Assembly: GCA_963836005.1 (NCBI GenBank)
Contig: CAWIHS010000002.1
Coordinates: forward strand, 1 to 64,000
Reading direction: 5' to 3'
From: CAWIHS01 sp963836005
Lineage (GTDB): Bacteria > Pseudomonadota > Gammaproteobacteria > GRL18
DNA: 64,000 nt
Below, one piece after another: positions 11,001 to 18,146 of this stretch (positions are counted from its first letter, which is position 1; each line of letters opens with the position of its first letter). Position numbers and translations under genes: made by a program. The notes under the pieces were generated by a model. It saw only the letters and a list, made by a program, of their open reading frames with translations. It was not told where the DNA came from and searched no databases.

Positions 11001-11401
11001 GCGCCAATATCTACCGTTCGAATAATATTAAACGCACGATAGGCATAGGGAGCAAAAAGCTCATTATCATATTCAGGATCAGGTGCAAAGGCGATAGCAC
11101 TTCCATAGACAATATCATTATAACGAAGGTTGGATTTTACCTGCGCAAACAGCTGATGTTCCGGAATATTGGGGTTCTGTTCAATAATAGCGGCCGTGGA
11201 GCGAGCTATTTGCGCAGCTTCACGCAAAAAACCAGAAAATACACCAGCATAATGCTGAGTAAGTCGCCTCATATCATCATCAATATCCATGCGGGAATGC
11301 TTTTGAATCTGATAGACCCCAACCCCCAGAATAGCCAGATAAATAGCGGCAATAGGGATCACTGTAAGAGCGATAATTTTAAAGCGTAATGATGTCCGCA
11401 A
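8051..11401 (-). CDS. Hybrid sensor histidine kinase (dCache-HAMP-PAS-PAS-HisKA-HATPase-REC)
   Basis: A 1116-residue membrane kinase. Membrane helix 1 (about 10-30) precedes a large periplasmic dCache sensor (about 35-300), a second helix (MAIILLFSLLLIIFTVWLVVG), HAMP, two PAS domains, HisKA with SSMSHELRTPLNGVLGYAQI, HATPase with DTGVGVP and GGTGLGLAIS, and a receiver with LIVDDRKINRDIL, LILMDIRMPEMDG and FIAKPFKF. All phosphotransfer residues appear intact. A linker of tandem Asn-Pro-Glu units follows, then an 80-residue helical tail. It is the first gene of a two-gene unit with the REC-PAS-AAA regulator downstream. The ligand is unknown; dCache domains often bind small metabolites or amino acids. 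Confidence 0.92.
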   Translation of the reverse strand: MRTSLRFKIIALTVIPIAAIYLAILGVGVYQIQKHSRMDIDDDMRRLTQHYAGVFSGFLREAAQIARSTAAIIEQNPNIPEHQLFAQVKSNLRYNDIVYGSAIAFAPDPEYDNELFAPYAYRAFNIIRTVDIGAVSDYTSGNWQWWDLAEETQQPLWTDPYFEEGVNNIFMATYSHPFFYKDEFRGVATVDVELDVLEKTVADDFDPNLDLLIVTQKGDYVFHSDAAQIMNNSIYADAENYHRDELRQLAYKMTSGQEGIMQLQGWVDNTPQWVAFSPIPNTKWSIALRVSEDSVLAPVREQGLKMAIILLFSLLLIIFTVWLVVGKITQPLARLTTGVKSVAEGNLHAQVEVKSNDEIGLLARSFTDMAAKLSKREEDIRQARSQGFSRIVQGLKGLYFYFTHDRSGNISYVSDSIVDILGFEADEFQTFFRRYFIDSPVNDRAREMTRLTLEGKQQEAFELELLNKQGELHQFEVIEVPMRNESGEVIALEGMAHDISERKREEEKFRVLFESSSLANLLCSDKGILDCNHAFLSLFGFDHKSEVLGMKLYSLAQSIQPDGRTTMDALKQMMLQSVKQGNQQSEFIYKRANGEFFTAETIFTATTMNDERVYIGIIQDLTERKQTEREIIQAKDDAEQANRAKSEFLSSMSHELRTPLNGVLGYAQILQNDKQVTQSQLENLEGIESCGQHLLTLINDVLDLSKIESGKMEFNISPINLPKLIKGVYDMLSHRASAKGLELKLEIQPGLPNVINTDATKLRQVLINLLGNAVKFTQHGTVTLKLFESRNQQDISCLRFVVIDTGVGVPEEKQEVIFDAFKQAKHGMEAGGTGLGLAISQRLIEELGGDKILLHSIYGKGSSFSFTLPADISQQALEDARYSDLNVTKIPLLPEHVNLTVLIVDDRKINRDILRQLLEISGFAALEAENGKAALRQLEKHDVDLILMDIRMPEMDGIEATQIIRQDINNQELVIIAITANVFPEFREKILQAGMNDFIAKPFKFAEVFTTIERQLHIKLLENPENPENPENPEDPVAKDLVQVSKPADNQQLLGQIHSASELGDIAEINRLYKLINREGMLNQTFHHTLGNLIKQFDFDGIQNYIEQVLSETEQT
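8295..8339. repeat. 9-bp tandem repeat, five units, in the hybrid-kinase linker
   Basis: The unit aggattttc repeats five times, the first with one change. On the minus strand it encodes Asn-Pro-Glu repeats between the receiver and the C-terminal tail. Copy-number change would be in-frame and alter only linker length. Confidence 0.85.
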
Positions 11402-11512
11402 AAGCTAATACCTGACAAAAAATTATGAAACATCCATGAGTATACAAAAGAGCCGGTTTTGCGGCAAATTTGTGCTAAAATCAACAATCATTAATCCAGT
11501 GGGTATAATTTG

Positions 11513-11755
11513 ATGAAAACAATTGCAGACTATTCAATCACAGAGCTTAAACTCATCTATAATCTGCTGCATGCTAATGTCTCATCTCATTTTGAATTGA
11601 TGGATTCGGAATTATTATCCGATCTGCAAAAACATCTACAAAACGCTGCTTCCCGGGAAGGCATCGATGTGACTCACCATGCACACTGGCAAGCCTGGCT
11701 GGATAATCAAAATCCTTATCCTCTGGATGAGGCACCGGGTGATATTGGCGCCTGA
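11513..11755 (+). CDS. Small hypothetical protein, 80 residues
   Basis: A small cytosolic, acidic, helical protein (MKTIADYSITELKLIYNLL start, then an HFELMDSELLSDLQKHLQ helix) with no signal peptide or membrane segment. I do not recognise the family. I chose ATG 11513 over the adjacent TTG 11510. A TATAAT sits at 11504-11509, so a transcript starting there would be nearly leaderless; no good Shine-Dalgarno is visible. It diverges from the hybrid kinase with about 110 bp between them. Coding character looks genuine on this strand (amphipathic heptads), but the call rests mainly on the intact frame and position. Confidence 0.5.
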   Translation: MKTIADYSITELKLIYNLLHANVSSHFELMDSELLSDLQKHLQNAASREGIDVTHHAHWQAWLDNQNPYPLDEAPGDIGA

Positions 11756-11828
11756 TCACATTAAAGCACTTCAACCTGGCATTATTATTCCATCTCGCTG
11801 TCTTTATTAGTCGCATGCAATTGTCAAT

Positions 11829-12038
11829 GTAACGATTCAGCGTAATTTTGAAAACGTCCTTGACACCAGGAATTTATTGACCCACATGGACGACTTCGGC
11901 TCCTGCCTCTCGCATGCATTTCCACCATCCATGGTGGTCATGTAGGGAATGCAGATTATACAGGAGCAATTATCTGCCTTACGCAAACACCTGATATCAA
12001 GAACTTACGTATAAATCTAAAATACGCTGAGTAGTTAC
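11829..12038. mobile_element. MITE family R1, copy with perfect 8-bp duplication
   Basis: A 210-bp element beginning GTAACGATTCAGCGTA and ending TACGCTGAGTAGTTAC. Its flanks are TTGTCAAT at 11821-11828 and again at 12039-12046, a perfect 8-bp target duplication. Inside is a CCACCATCCATGGTGG palindrome and the shared core CAAACACCTGATATCAAG. It has no coding capacity. It is inverted relative to the copy at 15809. Confidence 0.92.
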
Positions 12039-12191
12039 TTGTCAATTTTCTTTACATAATTGACTATAAAATTTTCCTCTCCAAAGAGCATGCCTTACCC
12101 CGACGTTGATATTATAAGCTTTTACTAATAAAGGCATTTAATATGCATATTAAATAGTGACTATTCATACATCTGAACTAAAGACGTGTAC
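12039..12191. other. Spacer between R1 and R3 elements
   Basis: AT-rich DNA with no open frame carrying a ribosome site and no clear hairpin. It separates the R1 copy from the R3 copy, so the whole 11.76-12.68 kb gap is essentially repeat-derived. Confidence 0.4.
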
Positions 12192-12362
12192 CTAAACGAT
12201 GTCCATTTAGCACAAGATCCTGTAATGCACTTAATTACGACATTTTTGGTTAACGTAAGTGATGCGAATATGAGCGAAATGATACATTGCAGGGTCCTGT
12301 GCGTTGCTTTAATACTTATGGACACTATTTCCGGACAACTATTTAGTTCACTAAGAAATGAA
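12192..12362. repeat. Diverged interspersed repeat R3, copy 2
   Basis: Direct-orientation relative of 87-267. It contains GATGTCCATTTAGCAC near its left end and TTATGGACACTATTTCCG near its right, so GTCCAT...ATGGAC form an outer inverted pair as in R2. A 65-codon open frame inside it is not conserved between the two copies and is not called as a gene. Confidence 0.5.
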
Positions 12363-12391
12363 TATCAGCAAGTTACTTTTTAAACCAGGGC

Positions 12392-12647
12392 GTAACTACT
12401 CAGCAAATCAAGCCGCAGGAAGGCTAACCATCAAAAAGTTACAAACATATAAAATTCAAAGACTTATATTTTTGCAACTTAGAAGCGTATTTTGATTATT
12501 GTTGCAAGTTATTGATATCAGGTGTTTGTGGAAGAAGCTTATATAGCCAGGGATGGCTATATAGAGCCTACATGGATGTATTAACGGCATCTTCTGTAAC
12601 AAATTCCTGGTATCAATGACGTTTTAGAAATTACGCTGAGTAGTTAC
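12392..12647. mobile_element. MITE family R1, 256-bp copy with perfect 8-bp duplication
   Basis: Begins GTAACTACTCAGC and ends TACGCTGAGTAGTTAC. ACCAGGGC flanks it at 12384-12391 and 12648-12655, an exact 8-bp duplication. The longer core carries GATATCAGGTGTTTGTGGAAG, an R2-like TATAGCCAGGGATGGCTATA palindrome and a GGATGTATTAACGGCATCTT block also seen in other copies. It lies just upstream of the gene at 12680 and may supply or separate that gene's promoter. Confidence 0.92.
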
Positions 12648-12679
12648 ACCAGGGCAACCATTTAAAACGGGGAATGTTG

Positions 12680-13717
12680 ATGAAAACAATTAAATCATAT
12701 ATTTTGCTAAGTATCATAATGCTGTTTTCAACTATCAGCCATGCCGAGACATTGCAAAACGGGGTACCATTTCAAACTTCACTTGAATTCATGAATCTAA
12801 ACGTAGTTGAATTTTCAGTCCCTGCTAACTCGAGCAGTATTATGGTCACTATCTCAGACAGCAGTGGAGATCTGGATCTTTTTCTAAAATATGCAAGTCC
12901 TGTTTCCGGTACCACCGTAGAAGAAATCATTGCCGACGCAGATGCTTCGTCCACTGGCCCGACGGCTGATGAAACAATTACTTTAAATGCTTCAAGTACC
13001 CCCGCTCTGAAAGCAGGTATCTGGTATATTTCAGTCTTAAACTGGAATGAATATACCACTTCATTTACTCTTACAGCGATCCAGGAAGAAAGTTCACCCC
13101 AGACTGTGGATAATCATTCTAGCGGAGCAGGCGGCATACCCGCAGGTGCAGTCATTCTCAATGGCAATGAAGTTTCAGTTATTGGAATGAATTTCAGTAA
13201 TGATTTCGACATGGAGTCCATTAATGAGTGGCAAACTATAGGTATGTCGCTACTTGCTCAATTAGGAGACCAGGGCACCATAACACCGGTTCCGGCCAAT
13301 GTTTTACTGGATGCTGGTTACAATGGTGCTCAACTGCATGAGCTGATAGTCTCGGCATTACCCGGTCTCCAGACTTATTACCAGGTCGATGTATCTAAAA
13401 TCAGTAAGACAAAAGGTTCCAGTATACGCTTGGATATTTATCTGTGGAATACAGATTATCCTTCCGGTCAGTTTGCGGGTGCGATAGAAATTGCTGATCC
13501 TTTACCATTAATGAATTTACTCTCTTTAATGTCAAACGGCAGCAAATTCATTAAAATTAGCACTTCAAAATCAACTACGGCTGCAGGTGATGAGTTCAAC
13601 CGGATGGAATTCTATTTTCAGGAAACCGCAACTTCGGAAAGTGTTTTCATGGCATCAGTTGAAATCACTGAGCTGTTAATGACAAAGGCATTTTCTCTGC
13701 TGCAAGTTGCAGACTAA
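12680..13717 (+). CDS. Secreted protein with pre-peptidase C-terminal (PPC)-like domain
   Basis: A 345-residue exported protein. A Sec signal peptide (KTIKSYILLSIIMLFSTISHA) is followed by a beta-rich PPC-like domain (about 25-125) with FSVPANSSSIMVTIS, GDLDLFLKY and WYISVLNWNEYTTSFTLTA; this domain usually sits beside secreted peptidase domains and may bind surfaces or self-associate. The remaining 210 residues have no catalytic motif I recognise. ATG 12680 is preferred over ATG 12674 because GGGGA lies 6 bases before it. The gene follows an R1 insertion and precedes the phospholipase-like gene by 80 bp in the same direction. Confidence 0.7.
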   Translation: MKTIKSYILLSIIMLFSTISHAETLQNGVPFQTSLEFMNLNVVEFSVPANSSSIMVTISDSSGDLDLFLKYASPVSGTTVEEIIADADASSTGPTADETITLNASSTPALKAGIWYISVLNWNEYTTSFTLTAIQEESSPQTVDNHSSGAGGIPAGAVILNGNEVSVIGMNFSNDFDMESINEWQTIGMSLLAQLGDQGTITPVPANVLLDAGYNGAQLHELIVSALPGLQTYYQVDVSKISKTKGSSIRLDIYLWNTDYPSGQFAGAIEIADPLPLMNLLSLMSNGSKFIKISTSKSTTAAGDEFNRMEFYFQETATSESVFMASVEITELLMTKAFSLLQVAD

Positions 13718-13797
13718 ACGTGCCGTCAAAACATTAATAGTCCACAGGCCTGTCAACAGGGCTCAAAATATGTCATTTGAGCCCGGGGAGTGTCAAT

Positions 13798-15801
13798 TTG
13801 TATTTTGAATTTCTGCAACAATATTTATTGCCGCCTTTTATTGCCAGGTTGAGAATCAGATTTTTACTCATTTATCTGCTACTTTTTATGAGTCTTGCAT
13901 GCAGCAATGCTCAGGCATGGAACACTTTAATGCATGCCCAGGTTTCCCTGACGGCTTTTAATTCCCTTCCACAACCAATGCAGGAGCAATTAAGCCCCTA
14001 TCTCAACTTCATCACTAACGGGGCAATGGATCCCGACCTGATCTTACAAGACTGGATGAATCACGATCTTAATATTCACGCTGCAGAAAAAGAACAAATA
14101 GCTGCAGCTGCAAGAATTACCCAATTATACAAATCCATAGCAAACCAACTCACCCAGTCTGATACTGATTTTTCTCGTGTTGCTTATGAGATGGGAATGC
14201 TTTCGCATTATCTGGCGGATATAAACCAGCCGTTGCATACCGACCAGCTAGTTCATGAAAATCTGCTGCATAGTCAATACGAAAGTGATGTTTATTTTTG
14301 GCACGATAAGTTTTTCTTTTCTGACAGCGGAGTACGTTTGCGATTTGATCCCCTGCAGATGGTCAGAAAAAGTGCTGCACAGGCTAACCGTTTTTATTAT
14401 CCTGTCTATTCATCTTATCTGGAACAGAATGGATTTGAAAATTGTCAGGGTATCACCTGGATTAATGTTCAAAGAGCCGTAGAAGATATCCGTGATACCT
14501 GGTTAACGCTATGGCTAAAAGCTAAATCAACACGAACCAATCTGGCCTTATGGAGCAGTAAGAAAAATTACTCGCCTGGTGAAGCCATAAAAATAACTCT
14601 CTCAACACTGCAGAGTGAAAATCAGTCTGTAGTCAAGGCTGATCTATATATCGCCGCCCTGTCGCCTTCTGGTGAATTCTGGTTCCTAAATGAACAATCC
14701 CGATTTGTGCACAAAATTGAACCCCACGATAGGAACAGGCTCACGGCAGATAGCCAGACGGATATTTTTAATAACCTTGTTTGGCCGGGCAGCATAACAG
14801 GCGAATACAGACTCTACGCTCTATTCGTCAAACAGGGAGCTGAGCCGACAGATACTGTAAACTGGTTAAGCAATATCGCTGCTCTTTCAATTACACTATC
14901 TGCTCTGGAGAAGATTCAGCTGAATCAGATAAAAAATGAATCATACCTGTTTGCAGGTATTCAGCCCGGCAGTAATGAAATAACCCCCCTGCCGCTTCAG
15001 CGCTGGGATATTATTTTTATGGGTGATCTAAAAGATGATCCGCTAACACCGGCTTTTAACGAAGCTGAAAACAACATTTACATACCCGGAGATTACGACC
15101 ACATACTTATTTATCTTGGACGTAATTCTGTGGGTACAGCCTATGCGATGGAATTGACACATAGCTTTGTTCATGAAATCGTGGATTTTCGTCTGATCCG
15201 TCTTCCAGAATTTTATAACGCGCTTTCAGAAAGTGATAATATACCCACAGCTGTCGTCACCAAACCAGTTTGGCAGTATCAAAATCGTTGGTCAAAGCGT
15301 TTGATTCCGTCCGAACTGGAAAAACTAGTCCTAAATGAAAAAGCACTTTTGCATAACATTGAACATGACTGGCTGAATCTATTCCCGTATCAACTGGAAT
15401 ACGAATGGTCTGGTGATTTTAATGATAAAAAAATATACCTGGTAGATGATGGTTTACAAAATGGTGCTAGCTGTACAGATTACTGGCTTACTCTCTTTGA
15501 AAGTATCGGCGGAGTCTGCCTCCATAATGCCAGGATGAATGCCGGTGAGTTAAACCAGTACTATTCTAACGATAGTGATACAGCACAGACGCCTTTACCG
15601 GCTTCATTAAATCCTTTTGATTTTACAATAACAACAAATGCATTACTGAATTTTTTTAATTTTGAATTGATCGATCCGCCTGCGCATATATTTTCCTGCG
15701 ATGCGACACAAGAAACGGGCGTAGCGATGCCGGGGCGTTTAATAGCAAGCCCTCAATTAGAAGAAATCACACCCGCTATGGAAATAAATGACTGGCCATA
15801 A
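13798..15801 (+). CDS. Exported fusion: zinc phospholipase C/S1-P1 nuclease-like domain plus putative permuted papain-like domain
   Basis: About 667 residues. A signal peptide ends SNAQA before WNTLMHAQ; a mature N-terminal Trp is a zinc ligand in phospholipase C/P1 nuclease folds. His/Asp ligands follow in TNGAMDPD, the GMLSHYLADINQPLHTDQ helix and QYESDV. A middle beta domain (about 240-375) resembles extracellular Ig-like or MG2-like repeats. The C-terminal part has RWDIIFMGD, YDHILIYLGR and later GASCTDYW, the His-before-Cys order of circularly permuted NlpC/P60 (YiiX/YaeF-like) proteins. I infer a secreted hydrolase acting on lipid and on an amide or ester bond. The start is uncertain: TTG 13798 has GGGGAG 7 bases upstream; TTG 13777 is also open. 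No ATG precedes the signal. Confidence 0.7.
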   Translation: MYFEFLQQYLLPPFIARLRIRFLLIYLLLFMSLACSNAQAWNTLMHAQVSLTAFNSLPQPMQEQLSPYLNFITNGAMDPDLILQDWMNHDLNIHAAEKEQIAAAARITQLYKSIANQLTQSDTDFSRVAYEMGMLSHYLADINQPLHTDQLVHENLLHSQYESDVYFWHDKFFFSDSGVRLRFDPLQMVRKSAAQANRFYYPVYSSYLEQNGFENCQGITWINVQRAVEDIRDTWLTLWLKAKSTRTNLALWSSKKNYSPGEAIKITLSTLQSENQSVVKADLYIAALSPSGEFWFLNEQSRFVHKIEPHDRNRLTADSQTDIFNNLVWPGSITGEYRLYALFVKQGAEPTDTVNWLSNIAALSITLSALEKIQLNQIKNESYLFAGIQPGSNEITPLPLQRWDIIFMGDLKDDPLTPAFNEAENNIYIPGDYDHILIYLGRNSVGTAYAMELTHSFVHEIVDFRLIRLPEFYNALSESDNIPTAVVTKPVWQYQNRWSKRLIPSELEKLVLNEKALLHNIEHDWLNLFPYQLEYEWSGDFNDKKIYLVDDGLQNGASCTDYWLTLFESIGGVCLHNARMNAGELNQYYSNDSDTAQTPLPASLNPFDFTITTNALLNFFNFELIDPPAHIFSCDATQETGVAMPGRLIASPQLEEITPAMEINDWP

Positions 15802-15808
15802 ATTTTAC

Positions 15809-16020
15809 GTAACTATTCATTCAGCGTATCTAAGATTCTATATAAGTGATTGTTATCAGGTGTTTGTGGAAGACAGATGATTGCTCCTGCATAACCTGCA
15901 TTTCCCACATGACCACCATGGATGGTGGAAATGCATGCGAGAGGCAGGAGCCGAAGTCGTCCATGTGGGTCAATAAATATCTGATAGCAATCACGATCTT
16001 AAAATACGCTGAATAGTTAC
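15809..16020. mobile_element. MITE family R1, copy with perfect 8-bp duplication
   Basis: A 212-bp element beginning GTAACTATTCATTCAGCGTAT and ending AATACGCTGAATAGTTAC. AATTTTAC flanks it at 15801-15808 and 16021-16028. The left duplication starts on the last base of the preceding gene's stop codon, so insertion left that gene intact. The core carries CCACCATGGATGGTGG and GAGGCAGGAGCCGAAGTCG, the reverse of the 11829 copy. It sits between convergent genes. Confidence 0.93.
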
Positions 16021-16094
16021 AATTTTACAAAGATTATGTGATAACGACTTATTGTTAAATTGGTGTTTTGTAAAGCAAAGACATACGTAGAAAT

Positions 16095-16889
16095 TCAAAA
16101 TTGATCCTTTAGTTCGTCTCGCACAGCAATAAATTCATCCACATGCTCAAAGAAAATATCCACCAGTTGCGGATCAAAATGCCTGCCACGCTCTTGCCTG
16201 AATAACTTGAAAATCTGTTCATCTTCCCAGGCAGGTTTATAGACACGGGCACTGCCCAGGGCATCAAATACATCAGCTATGGCGGTGATGCGTCCTGAAA
16301 TATGAATTTGTTCGCCTTTTAATCCCTGCGGATAACCGCTGCCATCCCATTTTTCATGATGTTGATGAGCCAGGATAGCGGCCATTTTTAATAAATCCCG
16401 CCTCGAAGATTTTAGCATTTCATAACCTAATTCGGCATGTTTTTTCATGTATTCGAATTCATCTGCAGTAAAACGTGCAGGTTTATTCAGAATTGAGTCA
16501 GGTATCGCCACTTTACCGATATCATGCATAGGCGATGCCTGCTTGATCAATTCAGTCTCATAGGCAGATAAACCATAATGCAAAGCAAATATGCTGCTAT
16601 ATTCTGCCACTCGTTTAACATGGTTACCTGTTTCCTTTGAACGGCTTTCACCAATTGCTCCCATGGTGAACACCACCTCTCGCTGAGTATCTTCTATTTC
16701 CCTGATCATGCGCATTTGCTCACGATCGCTTTGCACTCTTATTTTCTCATCACGCTTCCTGCTTCGATGGTAGGTTTTAAGTGCATTTTCAAGATTATTC
16801 TTATAGCTGACCAGGTTATTACGAATATCTTCAGTATCAGCCTGAAGAAAATTTTCAAGAATTGAGATCAATTTGTCATCCCTTGACAT
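16095..16889 (-). CDS. HD-GYP domain protein, putative c-di-GMP phosphodiesterase, output of a Sia-like module
   Basis: A 264-residue cytosolic protein. The N-terminal about 85 residues are charged, helical and probably coiled-coil (NLVSYKNNLENALKTYHRS, DREQMRMIREIEDTQREV). Then comes an HD-GYP domain with the HD pair in MHDIGKVAIPD, the second His in LAHQHHEKW, and GSGYPQGLKG, all expected for a metal-dependent phosphodiesterase that linearises c-di-GMP. The start overlaps the SiaC-like stop by one base (TAATG), so translation is probably coupled. In Pseudomonas the equivalent position holds SiaD, a GGDEF diguanylate cyclase; here the enzyme class is opposite. The coiled N-terminus is the likely docking site for SiaC. 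Confidence 0.88.
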   Translation of the reverse strand: MSRDDKLISILENFLQADTEDIRNNLVSYKNNLENALKTYHRSRKRDEKIRVQSDREQMRMIREIEDTQREVVFTMGAIGESRSKETGNHVKRVAEYSSIFALHYGLSAYETELIKQASPMHDIGKVAIPDSILNKPARFTADEFEYMKKHAELGYEMLKSSRRDLLKMAAILAHQHHEKWDGSGYPQGLKGEQIHISGRITAIADVFDALGSARVYKPAWEDEQIFKLFRQERGRHFDPQLVDIFFEHVDEFIAVRDELKDQF

Positions 16890-17278
16890 TAACTAATATC
16901 CTGTTTCTTAACCAGGTTGAAATTCAGGTGTTCAAAGTCCTCTTTGAAATCCTGACCTGACTCTTCAGCGCTTTCATTTTCTTCATCATAAATCCAGTTT
17001 ATTTCTATCTCATTACTATCATGGGCTTCTTCAAGTAAGTCAAAAAGGTCGAAAAATAATTTAGAACTACTGGAGTTGAAATAGATAATTTCCATATTAA
17101 CAGTCGTCCTGTCGCAGACATGAGCGGTAAAATACTCGGCCATCCAATCCATAACCGGCTGATAGAAATCAAAAGTGTTTTCCGGATAGGATTTGCCTTT
17201 TATTTCCAGCATACCCGATTGCGGATCCAGTAAAATATAAGGCGTGTATTTGGTGGCTTCAAAAAACAGTTTTTTCAT
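16889..17278 (-). CDS. siaC: SiaC-like regulatory phosphoprotein (DUF1987)
   Basis: A 129-residue protein matching the SiaC/DUF1987 family: TKYTPYILLDPQSGMLEIKGKSYPENT at the N-terminus and IIYFNSSSSKLFFDLFDLLEE at residues 64-84. In P. aeruginosa, SiaC is phosphorylated by SiaB on a Thr in this loop and dephosphorylated by SiaA; the unphosphorylated form binds and activates SiaD. Here the equivalent position is Ser69 as I align it. The acidic C-terminus (ENESAEESGQDFKEDFE) is longer than I expect. It lies 29 bp after the SiaB-like gene and overlaps the HD-GYP gene by one base. Confidence 0.88.
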   Translation of the reverse strand: MKKLFFEATKYTPYILLDPQSGMLEIKGKSYPENTFDFYQPVMDWMAEYFTAHVCDRTTVNMEIIYFNSSSSKLFFDLFDLLEEAHDSNEIEINWIYDEENESAEESGQDFKEDFEHLNFNLVKKQDIS

Positions 17279-17307
17279 AATTCCAGACTCTCAGACAATG
17301 CTCATGT

Positions 17308-17850
17308 TTAGATATAAGCGCAAATCTCAAAAAATGATTGCTCTTCATTTATTTCTCGGAAGTGATATTTCAAGGGTTCGGATGATTTTTTGGCCATTTC
17401 CAGAAATCCCAGACCGGCTCCTCGCGCATGTGTGTTAGTGCCGGTTCGCCTCAACTCCCTGTAATATTGCTTCAAATGTTCAACATCCATGGTATTGATT
17501 TTATTTATTTTTGTGGCAATTACAGACTGATCAGACAGATTAATCACATTGGCGCTGGAGACGAAATACTTTTCCTTATTCCTGTCATAACCCACCAGAG
17601 TAATACCGGAACTCTCATAAATATTGGTACCTTTTTCTATTGTATCTCTGGAGTGGCTCATAATATTTTGCATTTGCTCAGTCAACACGGAAAAAAGATT
17701 ATGAATAATCTTTGTTGTAGTACCCAAAGACACCAGTTCTTGTTCAATAGTTTCTGCCACACTGCTGACAATAGCTTGAGAAATAGTGCCGCTAAAACTA
17801 AAAATGATGCCTTCTTTTTCAAATAAAGTGCGTAATTGATACATATCCAT
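17308..17850 (-). CDS. siaB: SiaB-like protein kinase (DUF6272)
   Basis: A 180-residue protein of the SiaB family, unusual kinases related to GHKL ATPases that phosphorylate SiaC. Visible landmarks are FSFSGTISQ near the start, the N-box-like ILTEQMQNIMSHS-type helix (SVLTEQMQNIMSHSRDTIEK) and a Gly-rich ATP-lid stretch GAGLGFLEMAKK. No transmembrane segment is present. It is second in the cluster: the PP2C-domain sensor lies upstream across a 296-bp gap filled by repeat DNA, and the SiaC-like gene follows at 29 bp. Assignment rests on the family pattern and the three-gene order. Confidence 0.85.
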   Translation of the reverse strand: MDMYQLRTLFEKEGIIFSFSGTISQAIVSSVAETIEQELVSLGTTTKIIHNLFSVLTEQMQNIMSHSRDTIEKGTNIYESSGITLVGYDRNKEKYFVSSANVINLSDQSVIATKINKINTMDVEHLKQYYRELRRTGTNTHARGAGLGFLEMAKKSSEPLKYHFREINEEQSFFEICAYI

Positions 17851-17871
17851 TTAATAAACTCAATTTCTCTA

Positions 17872-18030
17872 GATAATGTCCATCTATTTTTAGATGGACA
17901 CATGTGGCACGGGGATGATTTAGCATTTTTAATGATCACGAATCATTGAAAATGTAGCAAAATAAAAACCACACGTTTCCTTTTACGTTGCATAATTTTG
18001 CCAGTATGGCTATATATGGATAGAAACTAA
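17872..18030. repeat. R2 interspersed repeat inside the Sia-like cluster
   Basis: Starts with the hairpin GTCCATCTATTTTTAGATGGAC, then TGTGGCACGG, AATGATCACGAATCATT, GTAGCAAAATAAAAACCACAC, GCCAGTATGGC and TGGATAGAAACTAA. It fills most of the gap between the PP2C sensor gene and the SiaB-like gene, so it would be transcribed if these form one operon. No exact target duplication is evident. Confidence 0.75.
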
Positions 18031-18103
18031 ATACTGTTCATATGTATTGCAGCATCATACCAGCCCGTGCATTCATTCATTTAAAATCAGCATTTACACG
18101 GAG

Positions 18104-18137
18104 CGTGATTGCAACCTATAAAACATGTTAAATAGTT
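18104..18137. repeat. Decayed R1 end
   Basis: CGTGATTGCAACCTATAAAACATGTTAAATAGTTAC is a worn form of the R1 right terminus, ending in the diagnostic TAGTTAC. No matching left end is visible, so this is a fragment. Confidence 0.35.
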
Positions 18138-18146
18138 ACAATTCAT

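Noticed and set aside
11574..11816. Minus-strand 80-codon frame
   Set aside because: It overlaps the plus-strand gene at 11513-11755, which has better protein character, and it has no ribosome site.
12186..12383. A 65-codon frame
   Set aside because: Falls in the R3 repeat; the related copy at 87-267 does not preserve it.
5700..18030. R1/R2 repeats as a CRISPR array
   Set aside because: Copies are kilobases apart, vary in length and have transposon-type target duplications; no regular spacers or cas genes.
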